Source: Prinia subflava (Eukaryota > Chordata > Aves > Passeriformes > Cisticolidae). From it: a stretch of 64,000 nt of DNA. A program made the position numbers and the translations under genes. How positions within the stretch are numbered: position 1 is the first letter of the stretch; every line of letters begins with the position of its first letter. Positions 1 to 13,516 of the stretch are shown in pieces. The notes under the pieces were generated by a model. That model saw only the letters and a program-made list of their open reading frames with translations, was not told the DNA's origin and made no database searches. The stretch spans positions 16,644,162 to 16,708,161 of the forward strand of contig NC_086283.1 of the NCBI RefSeq assembly GCF_021018805.1. Direction: 5' to 3'.

Positions 1-3000
1 TAAAAGCTGGGCAAGCAACTTGAAAAGTGCTGGAATACAGAAGACTTCTCAGGCTGCTGGGAAAAGTCTGGAAATGCAATTTCTTGGGCAGATCCATCAG
101 CATGCTGTGCACTTGGAAGGTCTACCAGTGGGAAGAAGGGCAAGCTGCATAGAGTGGAGGTCTCCGTTCTTCCTTGTTTTTTTTTTTTTAAGCGAAATCT
201 GGAAGTCAATTTTTAACAACCTGTCAAGTTCCTTACGTAAAATGCAAAGCAGTATTTGTTCTGGGAAGGCAGTTAGCTCACTTCCACTCTCATCACACGC
301 CTAATGGGCTTTTCCAGCTAAACAGTGTATCATTTATGTTTCAAGCATGGCATTGTGTAGGTTGTCAGCTGGAATGAAGATGTGTAATTTTCCTTGGGCT
401 GAAATAATATCTTCCGCAGCAGCACTATAGCATGTGCTCTTCTCCAGCATACCTACGCTGACATTCTGTCACAGAACTGTGCATTGATGGTTCTCGCAGG
501 GAGAGGACACACACAAAGACAAATCTAATAATTTTTTTAGGATCTAGAAGGATGGATCTAGGAGGATGTGCTTCTGTTTCACATCCTGATAATTTTAAAT
601 GATGGGAGCTGCTTCTGCAGCTCTGGGTGGAGGGTGAGTGGTGTGTGACCAACACAAGCACATCTTCCTCCTCCCCATTTTGATTCTATCAGTTGACTTC
701 TGCCCATGACAGGAGGCTGGAAGGAGAGGATCTTAAGGTCCCTTTCAACCCAAACCACTCCATGATTCTATGACTCAATGTAAAAGCTGCTTTGATTTCT
801 AAGTTACTCTCAATTTACCCCCAGATTGTTTATTTTTAGTGATACATACACCAGGAAATGTGTGCTTTATTTTAAAGCAATAAAAGGATTTCAGAAGGCA
901 TGTTTATCTATGAACGCAATTATTTGAAGTCAGAATTCTGTGGGTTGTTAACAATAGGTTGGATGATGCAAAAGAAATAAAAAATTACTGTAAAATCACA
1001 GCAGTTGTGGTAAATCAAACAAAACTTTCCCCACTCTCACCTTACTATTTAGACTGGCACAAAACTCCACCACTTTTCATTCTAGTTAAGTCAGAGGATG
1101 CAGATCCAAGGTATAGGCAGCTCACTCATGGGTTCCTGAACACGTTTTAAGTCTCTTCATAGGCAAGCAGCTAAGGCTGTCCTCTAGTTCAGCATATGTA
1201 CAGTGGTTTGGTAACCCTGGGATAGGTAAATCTTACATAGGATGACAGCTAAAGCTTCTTCCTGCCTGTGTGAATCTGCAGTAGTGATTAGCAGTACACC
1301 CAAGATGTATAATTGTTTCTAAATTTAGCAGACAGTTGTTATTAGGACAACGAAAGAACTGTCATTATGGGAAATGATTTGAGATTAAAAATCAAAATAC
1401 TGGAAAGATAATTGCCTATTGCATAAGATGATTGTTGAGCCTTAATGCACAATTCTCTCTGCTTTTAGGTATCCAGAAGTATTTAGCATGTAATGGCACT
1501 TTAATGGTTCCAAATTAAATGTATTATGGAGAGTTTCAAGGATACCCAGAAAAATTATCCTTGCCAAATTACTTCATACTTGATTGCTCCTGTAACTAGA
1601 GAAGTGCAAGGATTCCAGTGTTTATTTTTTCTCTCTTTTCTAAAAAATGATACCGATATTTCACTGGCCATTCCCGCACTAAAACTGACTGAGGTAACTC
1701 CTGGAAAAGGGGGCTGGAAGGGATGCAAGAATGGAAAAACAGGATAAAAGGTATTTGGAGCCATAGATTAATGACAGCATTTGAGATTCTGTTGCAGGGA
1801 GATTGCATCATGCTAACTCCACTGAACAGTCTGCATTTGAGCATTATTACAAGATCAGAAAGTCTTTTCACCAGAATGATAGCCCATCTTGTTGCTGCAC
1901 CACTGAATGCTTCTTTGGACAGATCCTCTGAACTGAACTTCTATCTCACTTTTGTAACAGTGAGGGCTGGGATGGTGTTATATTTGCTTCTAGACATTCT
2001 GATAAGACTTGTAGTATTTGAAAGTTTAATTGGGTAGCTCATCTTAGTTTCAAAAAACAGGGACACCATTCCAATTAAACACTGCTTCCAGATTTGATGC
2101 CCTAAGTCTCAGTACCTGCACAGCTTTCCCTCTGCCCTTGGTGTAAAATCAACTCCACACAGATAAACCCAGAAATAAACCAATGATTTTTTTCTACTAA
2201 ATAGGTAGTCTTTGACAATAAATGGTTATACTCCATTATGAATGTGACACAGATGAGGAAATTGTCATTGAAGTGTACTAAAAAACATTTTCCATTTTCA
2301 TAACTATGTAGTTGTTTTGTTTCCAGCTGCTCGGGAGACTGGGCAATGATATAAAAATACAGGACAGAGAAAATGTTCCCACTTGGTGGTGAAAATCATC
2401 AGATTGGCAGACACTGAAATCAGGCTCTTGTCATCACAAGTGGAAAAATCCAGCATGGGCAGTGTCCTCTGCAACATTCCTCCCCTTTGCCTGAAACTTT
2501 TTACTCTGAAATAGATGCCTGGCAAGATGGAGAGGTGGTGTTCTCTTTGTTTTGGGAGGCACTCACTGTGATGCATGGAAATGACTTATTCCCATACTCC
2601 CAGAAGTACAGAACAGGACTTAATACAGCCCTGAATGTGTTGGTAATTTGCTCTGAACATGGTCTGCTCTCTCTGACATGGGTGCTCACTCCAGTGTCCA
2701 TTCAGGCTTCTCCACTTAGTACTTCCCTGCCTGAAAGTTAGAAAATGGATTGGGAACAGTCACACAGCCATGAAATGGCTTTTTGTCTCCTCATCTTGCC
2801 ATTATGTGTCATGCCATTGACAATTTAAATTTAAAGAGAAGACACTGTGATAAAATCTTTGGTATATGGCCAGAATGGAAATAAGTCACGTGAAGATTTA
2901 TCAAGTCTCTGAGGGTGTCCAGCACTTCTTAGAATGGCTTAATAATAGTGAGACAAATTCTCTGGACATGTTTTGTAAAATAAAACATTTTAATAGTGGC

Positions 3001-6000
3001 AAAAATAATAAACATCATAGAACAAAGAAATATAAGTCCAACACAGTATAGAAAACAGTCTTACACTGGTAAGACAGTCCAAAAAAGCACAGAGCACCTC
3101 TGTGCTCGTCCTTGAGTACTAAATGACCTAGGTAAGCTATTTGACACCTTGCCCAATGAAATTGGCAACAAGCTTTGAGGTACACTTCCAAAACCCAATG
3201 AGGGCTCTTGTGCTGGCACTGAGCCACTTACAATGAGAAGGCTACAGAAAATTCTAGTTTAACTTCCTTACATGTTCAGAGGTAAATTGAAACTGTTTCT
3301 CTTATATAGAAACACCTCTAGGGTGTGGAAATGCATTCCTACAACACTAAAGCTGTAACACATTCTGACTGATGTAAGTCAGAAACAAGTCAACTACACA
3401 CACTCATCCCTGAGAAGGTTGTCTCTAGAGCAGGGACTCCCCTTCCAAAAACAAAGGTGGCAAAGCCAGTTCAGAAAACACTAGGAAGAAAAATACATTT
3501 TAGAAGTCCGAGTTACAAATGCAAAGTCTGGGTTGTAAGTTGGAGTTGTTATAGGACTCCAGGTCAGGACTTTTTGATGAAGGAGCAAAAAGATTTCCAT
3601 CATGTCAGAAAAACATGACCTAAAAAGAAGGCTACTCAGATTTGCTGAAAGGGGTAGATTTATATTGAACTGGTCACACTGTTACAGTTAAATCAGTTTT
3701 CTCCATTCTGGGAGGAGTAGGAGGAATGTGCCTGTGGTGTCCCAGCAGAAAGTCCTGATTTGCACTAAAGGGATTGGGCACATGGACAGCAACCAGGATC
3801 ATCTGTAGGAGAGATCCTAACCTAAGAAAAGCCTTTTTTAAGAGAAGATGCCACAACAGAGTCTACCTAATTCTAGGACAGACAAGCTGTTCAGAATCTC
3901 TCTACTGTTAACACCTGACAAACATAAATGTCAGTTCACTCAGAGGACAGACAGAAGAATACATCAGCCAGCAATAAACAGATGGTGAAACTGCTAAGAG
4001 AGAAAATTAAAGGGTCTAAAACGAGTTTGAGACATAAAAGAAGAATTAAGACTACTAAATAGTTCTATTCAGAAATGATACAAATAACAACCAAAAAAAA
4101 GTGAGTTAAAATTATCCTAAAAACCCAGGCTAGCTAATATAGCTGCAGTTCAGTGTGTATTTGTTTTGTGCTCCTAGCAGTTTAGCTACAAAGCATTCTG
4201 ACATATTTGTATAAATTACAATAAATGCAGCATGACCAATGTACTTTGAAATACCAAAAATAAGCAACACAAAATACTTACTATTTTGGAAAATAATTTT
4301 CTTTAATGAGTGAGTTAAGATTTTCGCTGTTTTCTTCATATTTTGGCTTGGTGCAGAGCAAATGGTTCTGAAAGATTTTTCTGAGTGGGTGACGTTATGC
4401 AGCACATGGCAGTGATTTAAGTCAGTACTCACACTGCATTTAAACAGAAAACGTACATTAAAAATACAGATAATTATATACTCTTGAGTACTTTACTTAT
4501 ATTTTTTGTTGCATGGAGTTCAAAAGGAGCATTTATTTTCTGTGAAGCTGGAACCAAAAAAATAGCCAGAATTACTTAAATTGCTTTTCACACCAGGAGG
4601 CAAAGCTCTAAAATAATGTGTTAGAGTACTTTACAGTTTGGAATACTAATGCCATTCTCTTCATTTTCAGCTGGATTTGAACAACAGAAAGCTATCAGAA
4701 ATAGTTAAAATCCTGCTATCATAAACAAATTACAGATGTGGTTTGCTGTCTGTACTTCGGATTTTCATTGTATTTAGACAATGGTATTTTGTGTACATTT
4801 TAAAAAGTGTTTTTCACCTCCTATTGATCCACTAAGGCTGTATCTTAGGCTCCATAAAGAGAAGATGGGCAACTACCTAAAACCTCCAGTAATGTAAGTC
4901 ATATAAGGACTGAAGAAAGAATTGTGAGAAAACATGAAACTTCCTTCTGCCACATTCCCCCAGGGAGGCAGAAAGATAGAAAAAAAGGATTTTCTCAGTG
5001 GAAAGAGAAAACCAAGAAGAATTTCATGCTCCTCTCAGCAGGGTTATACATATGTCCTGTTAGAGAGAGAGAGGGAGCAGGGAAAATGAGTCTGTGTTTC
5101 CAGATAGGGTGTGGTTCTAAAGTCTGCAGCATCAGAATGGGCATTCAGGTCAGGATACACAAACTCAGGTCCACTTTGGGATGAACAGCACATGAAGTAC
5201 CAAGAGTAAAGAGAATTTTAAGCTTTTGCCACTCTCTGGAGTCACTTGCATCTGTGACACCTCTTGATGTCCGCAAGAAGCTTTAATATGGTTTGAGAGG
5301 TCTGTCTGCTTTCTCTTCATACCTGAATCATCCCCAAACCAACTGCTGGGACCAACTCACAACTCAAGAAACCAGTCCTGTGGATGATGAGTTGCACAGA
5401 GGGATATCAGTTCAGGTCCTCCATCCCAGCATACAAAATGCTTGCATGACAGAACTATCAAGCCTCAGAGTTCACATTGCCATCTCAAATCTCTTGGACC
5501 GATCTGGAAACCCAGGGACTCCAAGAGTTGGGATCTCTGCTGCTGGCCAAGCTTTGGTGCATCAACCAAAATTTGATGTATCAAAGTGCACCAACCTCTA
5601 GTGCAATTCAAGGCAAGCAATGAGCTTCTTTCAGCTCAGTTCCCATTTCAGCTAAACACCTGATGCATCATTCAGATGCTACCCTTGAGTACTCAACACT
5701 TGGTGGAGTGCAATTAGCTCCCAATGTTTGATGACACCTTGAATCTCCCATGCAGGAAAATGAAACATTTTATGTAAGTATCTGACATTAAACTGTCACA
5801 ATCTGCTACAGTTACTGAACTCTGTATTAAATATAATACATGGTACTACGCCAGTGTGGGTGGACAAGATAATCAGGATCCTCAAAGGTAGCTAAATCTG
5901 TGAGCAACCTACATACTGTGCCTGCATGAAAGGACATGTTATGGTTGATAATGATAAGAACTTCTCTTCTAAAAGCACCTTCAAAAAGCATAACTGGAAT

Positions 6001-7357
6001 TTTTAACCCATGAATCCTCTTTCCATTAGTGACTCCTTCTCCCACCATTCCACAGCACAGATCTTCCATTTGATGTACAATCTACCACCTGGTCTTTCAC
6101 CACCTGATATGTGTGGCATGGTTATATTTCAAAAGATTGGGCCTGGGGCTTTTCATGCAAAGTAGTGAGAGAAGGGTTGTTTTTTTTTTAATAAAAGAAA
6201 CAAGCTTGATTTTGTTTGTCTACATATGTGCAGCTAAAAAGACTCAGCTACTAGGTTGCTTTTCTGATTTGAGCAGGGTACTTTCTCCACTCCAACGTCA
6301 CAGCTCAAGAACAATCTGAAGGAAAAATACTCCAGTGAACAGATCTTAACTTTCAAGGCATAAGGCTTCAGTACTTTGATCCCATTTCCACTCCCAGTGT
6401 TTAGGAACTAGATCTTGGCTTTCTTAATTTTAGGAGATTTAACTCAATGCACCACATTTCTTGTATCTTAGTTTACGAAAAAGTTATTCAGGAGTTCATC
6501 AAAGTAAGATCATTTGAGGACATAATGAGATTAGTTGAGATTTGACTGTTGACTTGTCTAAAGATAAGAAAACCCATACTACTAATAACATGTCTGAGAA
6601 AGCATCAAGAAAAGCAATTTTTCTCTCAGAAGATTTGAATCATCAGGTGTACCATTCAAAGCCAATGCATACAACTTTAGCATAAGTTGTGGTTTTGATG
6701 TCAGTGGGAAAAAAACCTAAGTGTTACCAGAATTGTGGCCATAAATTTTGGTTTTATATTGCCTTCTGGAAGGTCACTGAATTTCTGTGATAGAAAGGCT
6801 AATCAGAGCATAGTCTGTCTCCATAGCTTTTTCAGCAAATACTAACTATATTGTGATATATTTTGTCTACCATTAATGTATATGGAAGAGTTTTGTGTTA
6901 AATCAGTATATTCTCTGCTTACCCATACTAGAGAGAAAACTATTTCAGGTTTTAATTTTATTTTCATTTTAGAACAACAGTAACAAAGGTTTGTATGTAA
7001 TATACAAACCCTAATGTTACAGTTTTGATACAATATGATATTTACTTGCCAGACATCTCCAGGGATAAAAAAACCACTTCATTTCAGCTAATGTCTTTAA
7101 AGGAACTCTGTTTCTCTTTTCCTCCTCCCTCTCTGTTCCACTAGCTAAAAAGCCAATAAAAAAATTCTCCTCCTCCCCAGTTCAGAATAAGATCTATGTG
7201 CATTTCTCCTAGCCATGTTTTGAGATCCAGAAGGGGGTGAAAGTAGTTAATGTGCAACAGGAATCTGAATTTCAGACACAAACCTGTACCTTTTCATTGA
7301 CCCTGCTGATCATTGATGAATTGAAGCCCAGCCTGGGGAGAAGAAACAGTTAAAGAA
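1..7357. other. Intergenic region upstream of BRS3
   Basis: This AT-rich stretch shows no exon I can support on either strand. Open frames are at most about 100 codons, and none resembles the gene expected upstream by human synteny (ADGRG4). It contains one CR1-type LINE tail near 705-778. The last several hundred bases must hold the BRS3 promoter and 5' UTR, but I see no convincing TATA box or CpG island there. Confidence 0.6.
705..778 (+). repeat. CR1-type LINE 3' tail fragment
   Basis: The segment reads like the end of a CR1 element: a GGAGAGGATCTTAAGGTCCC-like block, then a run related to 'TTCAACCCAAACCA', then a short microsatellite-like end 'ATGATTCTATGA'. CR1 is the dominant LINE family of birds and other sauropsids, and its copies are usually 5'-truncated like this. 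The copy is degraded and shows no coding part. Confidence 0.7.
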
Positions 7358-7788
7358 ATGTCTCAATTATACTTGCAATCAGCTAACCAGACTTCATGTG
7401 CATCTGTGGATGGTACAGAACTGAAATCAAGCTCTGATAATGAAACCATGAGTGAAGAATGGACCGAAGACTCCTTTCCAGGATTGGAAATACTGTGCAT
7501 AATTTATATTACATATGCTGTGATAATTTCAGTGGGTCTCCTTGGAAATGCAATACTCATCAAAGTTTTTTTCAAGATTAAATCAATGCAGACGGTTCCT
7601 AACATCTTCATCACCAGCCTGGCATTTGGAGACCTGCTGCTTTTGTTAACGTGTGTGCCTATAGATGCAACACGTTACATTGTGGATACCTGGCTCTTTG
7701 GAAGAATTGGGTGCAAGCTGCTGTCTTTCATCCAGTTAACATCAGTTGGAGTATCAGTGTTTACCCTGACTGTTCTCAGTGCTGACAG
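7358..7788 (+). CDS. BRS3: BRS3 coding exon 1
   Basis: Encodes residues 1-143 plus two bases of Arg144: the N-terminus, TM1, TM2 and TM3. It ends GCT GAC AG before the donor gtgggt, so the intron interrupts the DRY arginine codon (phase 2). The open frame runs only three codons into the intron before TGA at 7797. Confidence 0.94.
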
Positions 7789-10700
7789 GTGGGTCTGAGC
7801 AACTGATTTTCCAGGAGATGCTGCAGGTTTGAAATCAGAAATTAATAAAATATCAGATATTATCATTTCGCACAGTCTTAAATGGCACATTGTAATAGAC
7901 TAAAACTCCCAAACTACCAGTCTCACGTGTAATTTAAAAATGCATGTTAGTAAAATTGTAGCACTTCTTTTTAAGGGAGTGAAGTGAGAAAAAGTCTTTA
8001 ACTATTCTGACCTTTTATTAGTTTGAAATACAGTACAAGGGTTTTTCTCAATTGCACAGAAAAGAGAAATGGCTTAAGTTGTGAAAAAGACAATATATTG
8101 GTGCTATCTAGTGGTACAGTGAAGTAGTCAAAATGAAAAGTAAAACTGAATATGAGTGAAAATTCTTTAACCTATGCACTCAGGGAGGCTTTAAAATCCT
8201 AGAACATAAAAGACTGACATGGGATAAAAAGCCAAAAGAAAACACAGACCAAACCGGGGGACAAAGAGGTGACTCTCATGATTTGGTGGTTAATGTAATT
8301 TTCACCTTGAAATATATATATACATATATATATTTTCTCTCTCTCTTGTAATTCTTCTATCTTTTACAGCAATATTTTATCCCGGGGTTGTGAAATTAAA
8401 CTCAGGTTGTAATGATAGCATTGCTAGGTGGGATCAGTGTTCTGGCTGCTGTCAGGAAGTGCTGAATCTGTTGCCTGTGTACTTCTTTCTTGAATGAACA
8501 AAACTAAGATGAGATTTCAGTTTAATCACCAGGAGCAGAAGAATCAAGTACAAAAACAAAAGACAAAATTTAGTAAATTAAGGGAGAAAAAGATCTTCAT
8601 CTGGTCTGGCAGCAATTCTGGATTATATGTAATAGAAATTCTTCATGTGTCCAGAATTTTACCAGTGGTAGTATTACTGAACTCTAAAATAATCAGCCCA
8701 CACTGGAATGCCCACATAGGGTCAAATCAAGGAACTATGTAGACCAATACCAGCCTCTAGCAGTGGTAGTATAAAGATAAGAAAAGAAGCATAAGAAAAA
8801 TAAAAACTTCTATCCAACTACATTTTTAACCCTATGTCTTCAGATGACACTGAACAGATGTGGTTTCTATCTATTTAATAACCACAAAGGATTTCTCTTC
8901 TGTATACTTTTTCAGTCTCATCTTGAACTTGCTTAGCAATGACTTTCACTGGCAGTACAAAACAACCCCTTTTATTTGTGCACTGCACACAGCTTCATTT
9001 GATGGTGCTGGCTCTTGTGTCAGAAGAGACGGTGATCCCTATTCATGTCTCCAGGCCATTCATGTCATAATCCATCCTTAGGTTGTTTGTGTTTCCTTTA
9101 GTTAAGGTGTGCAGAGCAACACACAGTAATTAAAAGTTGCATGAATTGCAGATACAGGTAATTGCACAATTGTCTCTTTTGCTATCCATTATTTTCCTAA
9201 TACTACCTAACATTTTCCTTTTTTGTTGTTGCTTTAGTTTGGGTTTATTGAAGTTTTTTTAAATAAATTTTAAATTTTGAAGATAATACTAATGTTCACT
9301 ATTCACTGTGAACTATCTACTGTAGCTCCAAGGTCTTGATCCTGTAAGATGTCAATCCAGAATTCACCATGACTAGATGACCTTTAAAGATCCCTTCCAA
9401 CACCAACTTTTCTGATTCTACAGTTTAGACACTTGCTTCTGTATTAATTCTTCATGGTAGCTGTTATATGAATACTCTGCACTACATTCTCACAGAGTAA
9501 ATACATTGTAAACTTAAAGAGCAAGCACAGATCCGTCATGTGCTTAATGCCAAACTGTTGTGTTCCAATATGCTAGAAGAACCCAAAGTCAGTGAAATGG
9601 TATTTATTTGATAAATAGCAAGCCAGCTTCTAGCTTTCTATTTAAATTTCTATTTAAATCTAGAGAAGAAAAAGACCAGATCCTCAGCTTCTGCAAAATG
9701 GTACAGCTAAGCTGTCTTAACCTCTGGGTCCTTTTTCACCAACTTTTCATGCCAGCCTTGTGCCCCCCTGGAGGGATTGCTTCTTTCTGCATAATCAAGA
9801 CTCCTTTTAGGAGTAGGGTATTTTGTTTCCTGTGCTTCATCCACCTTCATGGAAGTTGGTGTTTTTCCATGTCCCACTTCCACACAGATTATCACACATC
9901 TACAGATTAATCCAGATTTTTCTTGTATGCCTGACTCAGTCCATATGCTGCAGAATCACAGGCATGAATCAACAGCAGTGCCCTCTCCTGCTTTATAAAT
10001 ATGAATGAATCCTGGAGCATTATTTTGAGTCATATCACTGCATTCAGCAGAGATCTTATGAAGACGACAGAAAGGAGGGGCCAAACATGCTTGGTTTCAT
10101 GTATTTATAAAATAGTTAACTTTTTTCATACCTTCATCAGTTTCGCATACTAATTCCTTCATTTATCTTTCAAGGCAGTGTCACAAAATTAGGAATGATG
10201 ACTGCCCTTAGTGATCCCAATCCAAAATTAGAAGTCGTCTTTACATAGGAAGGTTTTAATGGCAACTCCTGCCTGCCAATCCATTAAAATACGTGCTTGA
10301 ATTTAATTTTTACATTTCCACTTTAATCCTAAAAAGCCAGCATCCGTTCTCATTTCCCAGCAAATTCCAGCACCCTTTGTTTAGCAAGAACAGTAATGGC
10401 TTTAGACTTCAGACTTTTAAGCAGTGTCATTATTTCTGTGTTTATTCTGACAGTGATGTTGGTCATTTTAGGTACAGAGCCATTGTTAAACCCTTGGAAC
10501 TGCAGACTTCAGATGCGCTCCTGAAGACCTGCTGTAAAGCCGGCTGTGTTTGGATTGTCTCCATGATATTTGCTATCCCAGAGGCTGTTTTTTCAGATTT
10601 GTATTCTTTCAGCAATCCTGAGAAAAATGTAACTTTTGAGGCGTGTGCCCCCTATCCTGTATCTGAGAAGATCCTGCAGGAAGTTCACTCCCTGATTTGC

Positions 10701-11831
10701 TTCTTAGTGTTCTACATTGTGCCCTTAGCTGTCATTTCTGTCTACTACTTTCTTATTGCCAGAACTTTATATAAAAGTGCATCCAACATGCCAGCTGAAG
10801 AACATGGTCATGCCCGTAAGCAGGTAAGCTCTGATCAAGAACTAAACTCTCCAATTTTCCAAAGTCTATTGTGTTGATTAAATCCGAATTCTAAACTACA
10901 AAGCTTTACCTGATAATGGAGTAAAAAGCTCCACAAACTCCACCCATACCAAATTTGAATCCAAACCCGCTGTGCACTTAGGCACATGTTCATGACTCAT
11001 CATTTGTGAGTGTTCACACTTTCCTAAAGAGCGACAGGTCTGTCGTGCTTTATCATGACCCTGTAAATTCAAGACTTAATGAATTTTAAACTCTAGGACC
11101 TCATCCATGTAAGCTGACACATTAATTACTGTATTTTTAAATCCTAGTCTAGATGAGAGTGTCATATGATTTATAATGGAAAGGAAATGTGCTCTGCACT
11201 GGGAATACTTTGTTAAAAAATTATGAAATAGATTTATTTTCCTGTTTACTTCTTCTGATTTACTTCTTCTGAGGTTTTTGTTTGTTTGTTCATTTTCTTT
11301 TTACTTTTTGCTTTTTTGGTTACTCCTGCATTTAGACTTTCACACTGCTTTGCAAATCAGCACCAACAACACAAACATTTTACTAATTGCTATTAATACC
11401 AGCTATGCACTACTTTCTTGTAGATCGAATCCCGCAAGAGAGTTGCAAAGACAGTGTTGGTGCTTGTGGGCCTATTTGCCTTCTGCTGGCTGCCCAACCA
11501 CATCCTCTACCTGTACCGCTCTTTCACGTACCACACCTCTGTCGATGCTTCCACCTTCCATCTGATAGCAACTATTTTTTCCCGTGCCTTGGCCTTCAGC
11601 AATTCCTGCGTCAATCCTTTTGCTCTTTACTGGCTGAGCAAAAGCTTCCGGCAACATTTTAAAAAGCAAGTCTCATGCTGCAAGGCAGCATTCTGTGCAA
11701 AGCCTCCCAGTGCTCCCCAGAGCAGTTCTCCTACCAGAGCCTTGTCAGTCTCAGGCAGCATGCATGGCTCAGAAATCAGTGTTACACTGCTAACAGATTA
11801 TAGCATCACGAAAGAAGAGGAAAGTGTTTAG
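7358..11831 (+). CDS. BRS3: Bombesin receptor subtype 3 (three-exon gene)
   Basis: Class A G-protein-coupled receptor of the bombesin family (GRPR, NMBR, BRS3), acting at the plasma membrane and, by family knowledge, coupled to Gq. The joined exons 7358-7788, 10472-10823 and 11424-11831 encode 396 aa, against 399 in human. Visible landmarks: N-glycosylation sequons at N10, N28 and N196; TM1 about 45-70 with N64; TM2 about 82-103 with D92; C119 and C202 for the extracellular disulphide; DRY at 143-145; TM5 about 216-238; TM6 about 270-292 with CWLP; TM7 ending NPFALY at 325-330; and a palmitoylation-type CC at 346-347. The ATG at 7358 has a purine at -3 and gives an N-terminus aligned with human BRS3. 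The introns fall at the usual bombesin-receptor positions, inside the DRY arginine and in intracellular loop 3. Several ligand-site residues are GRPR-like rather than mammalian BRS3-like. HTATSF1 follows about 6 kb downstream on the same strand. Confidence 0.95.
8311..8347. repeat. (AT)n followed by (CT)n microsatellite
   Basis: An uninterrupted AT alternation broken by one C, followed by CTCTCTCTCT, inside BRS3 intron 1. Likely length-polymorphic. Confidence 0.85.
9367..9422 (+). repeat. CR1-type LINE 3' tail fragment
   Basis: Shows the CR1 end pattern: a GACTAGATGACCTTTAAAG block, then 'ATCCCTTCCAACACCAAC', then 'TGATTCTA'. It is a short, diverged remnant inside BRS3 intron 1. Confidence 0.65.
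10472..10823 (+). CDS. BRS3: BRS3 coding exon 2
   Basis: Begins after the acceptor AG at 10470-10471 and completes Arg144. Encodes residues 145-261: intracellular loop 2, TM4, extracellular loop 2 with C202 and P204, TM5 and most of intracellular loop 3. It ends at a CAG codon before the donor gtaagc, phase 0. Confidence 0.94.
10824..11423 (+). other. BRS3 intron 2
   Basis: A 600-bp intron with gtaagc donor and a T-rich tract ending cttgtag. The T-rich stretch at 11270-11325 lies upstream of the acceptor. Nothing else is seen in it. Confidence 0.85.
11424..11831 (+). CDS. BRS3: BRS3 coding exon 3 (terminal)
   Basis: Encodes residues 262-396 and the TAG stop at 11829-11831: the end of loop 3 (IESRKR), TM6, extracellular loop 3 with Arg293, TM7 and the cytoplasmic tail. 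The tail is Ser/Thr-rich and keeps the SEISVT-type stretch also seen in human BRS3. Confidence 0.94.
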   Translation: MESRKRVAKTVLVLVGLFAFCWLPNHILYLYRSFTYHTSVDASTFHLIATIFSRALAFSNSCVNPFALYWLSKSFRQHFKKQVSCCKAAFCAKPPSAPQSSSPTRALSVSGSMHGSEISVTLLTDYSITKEEESV

Positions 11832-13510
11832 TCCACGTGGGATTAAGAATGATGGAAACCGAGTCATTGTGATCAAGTCACTGCTACTGGGATCCTGGAA
11901 AGACGTGCCATGACTTGCTCTGTCTGTGAAAGTGTGTTCTTCAGGAGTTCCCCATTTTTAAAAATACAGAATAAGGAAATCAATCTGTGTAGGGGAAGAA
12001 GCTGCAACAGCTGAACTTTCCAGCGTAAACTCAGAGGGATTACTCATGTTCCCAGACATGAACACCAATTCCTAGCTGGAATTCCTGGACTGGGTAGGAG
12101 AGGACTTAGAAGAGTTGGTACAAGAATCGGCAGTAAGGATGGTTTTGTTCTTGATGACTTGCTCTTTGAGTCATGACTGAGAGCTCCCTCTGACAATGAC
12201 TTGCATCTAGAGCAAGAAAGCAAAGTCATTTGGTCATACATGATCAACCACGCACATTTTTAATTCATTTATTTTCTTGTCCTGAAAGTTAAAAATGGGT
12301 AAACACATGAGAAAGAATACTAAAATGAAAGAAGGCTAAGGTTTATAGCACTGTGAAGTAAAAAAGGAAAAAGCATTATGGGCCAGATACACAGTAGCTC
12401 TTGCTCTGTCAGTGACTTAGAAATTCTGGGTAAGAGCTGATTGCTTTGTAGTGAGATCGATGCTCCTAAGAAAGTCACAGAAACAAGCAGGTGATCATTT
12501 CTCTGAGAAAGCTATAATCACCTTTAACCACACTTGTAAATTTCCTTGTGATATATGGGTAAAACACCTCGATAGTGCAGAATTCTTCATTGTTACAGTG
12601 ATTTAATATCAAGAAATTGGGATAGATCTGTATCAAGAGCTCTATTTAGGATTTATGGTGCACTTCTGAAGTGCTCAAACATCCCCTCCTACCTTACTTT
12701 ACCTTTATCCCAAAGTGGTCTTGAGTGCACAACCTGGATTTCTCTCAGATGGAACTGTTTGTCCAATCCACTGAACCAGACTAGAGTGAGTTTGAAGTGA
12801 AAAATGAATAGTGTGGAGAGTCAGACTGACCCTTTCCCTGCACAGATCCACTCCTGCTGTAGTGTATGTGGTTGTAGTTAAGTGGTCTACACATATTTAA
12901 GCACACTGGGAGAGCTGGATTTTTCTACTATACTAATTTTTTATTCTTCAAGTTGTATCCCTTTATAATATTAGGATAGGCTGTATTAATGCCATAGGCC
13001 TTCTAATCTCAAATCCACTGATTTTATGACTGGGCTTGAAGAGGCAAATCAGGACAGCCTGATCCATGCCCACCAGCACTGCTGACAGGGACTGCCTTCT
13101 CATCAAGAAGTACGGGAGGCAAGTCTTCCTACCCCATGTGACAAAGTATTTGAGTGACACTTACTTTTATGAATTCTGTGTTCTCTGAACCAAAATTTTG
13201 TTCTCTGGAAGCTGTTGATAGAAAACACAGTAGATTTGCCATTGTTTAATCCAAGGGACTTCTATTCCAGAAAAAATTTGTGTGTTAAAATACAGAATGG
13301 AAGATGCAACATACGAATGAAAATAATTCTGTCAGTCACAGAAGGTTCAGTTTTAACTAACCCTTGGAGGAATAGCCCCCCTTCAACTGCACAGAGCCCC
13401 TTAGCAACATATGGCTGTAAATCCATCCACTCATGCACCACTAACTAAGTTGATTATAAGATGAGAAAATGTATTTACAGACTCTCTCTGTTGCCAGCTC
13501 TAATCAGAAA

Positions 13511-13516
13511 AATAAA
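13511..13516 (+). terminator. Candidate BRS3 poly(A) signal
   Basis: Canonical AATAAA, about 1.7 kb after the BRS3 stop codon and the first one found downstream of it. Use by BRS3 is inferred from position only. Confidence 0.3.

Larger units (their letters stand above)
7789..10471 (+). other. BRS3 intron 1
   Basis: A 2.7-kb intron with gtgggt donor and ttttag acceptor. It holds an (AT)n/(CT)n microsatellite at 8311-8347 and a CR1 tail near 9367-9422. No extra exon is visible. Confidence 0.85.

Noticed and set aside
1..7357. Last exons of ADGRG4, the gene before BRS3 in human
   Set aside because: No seven-helix or GPS-domain sequence is found in any frame.
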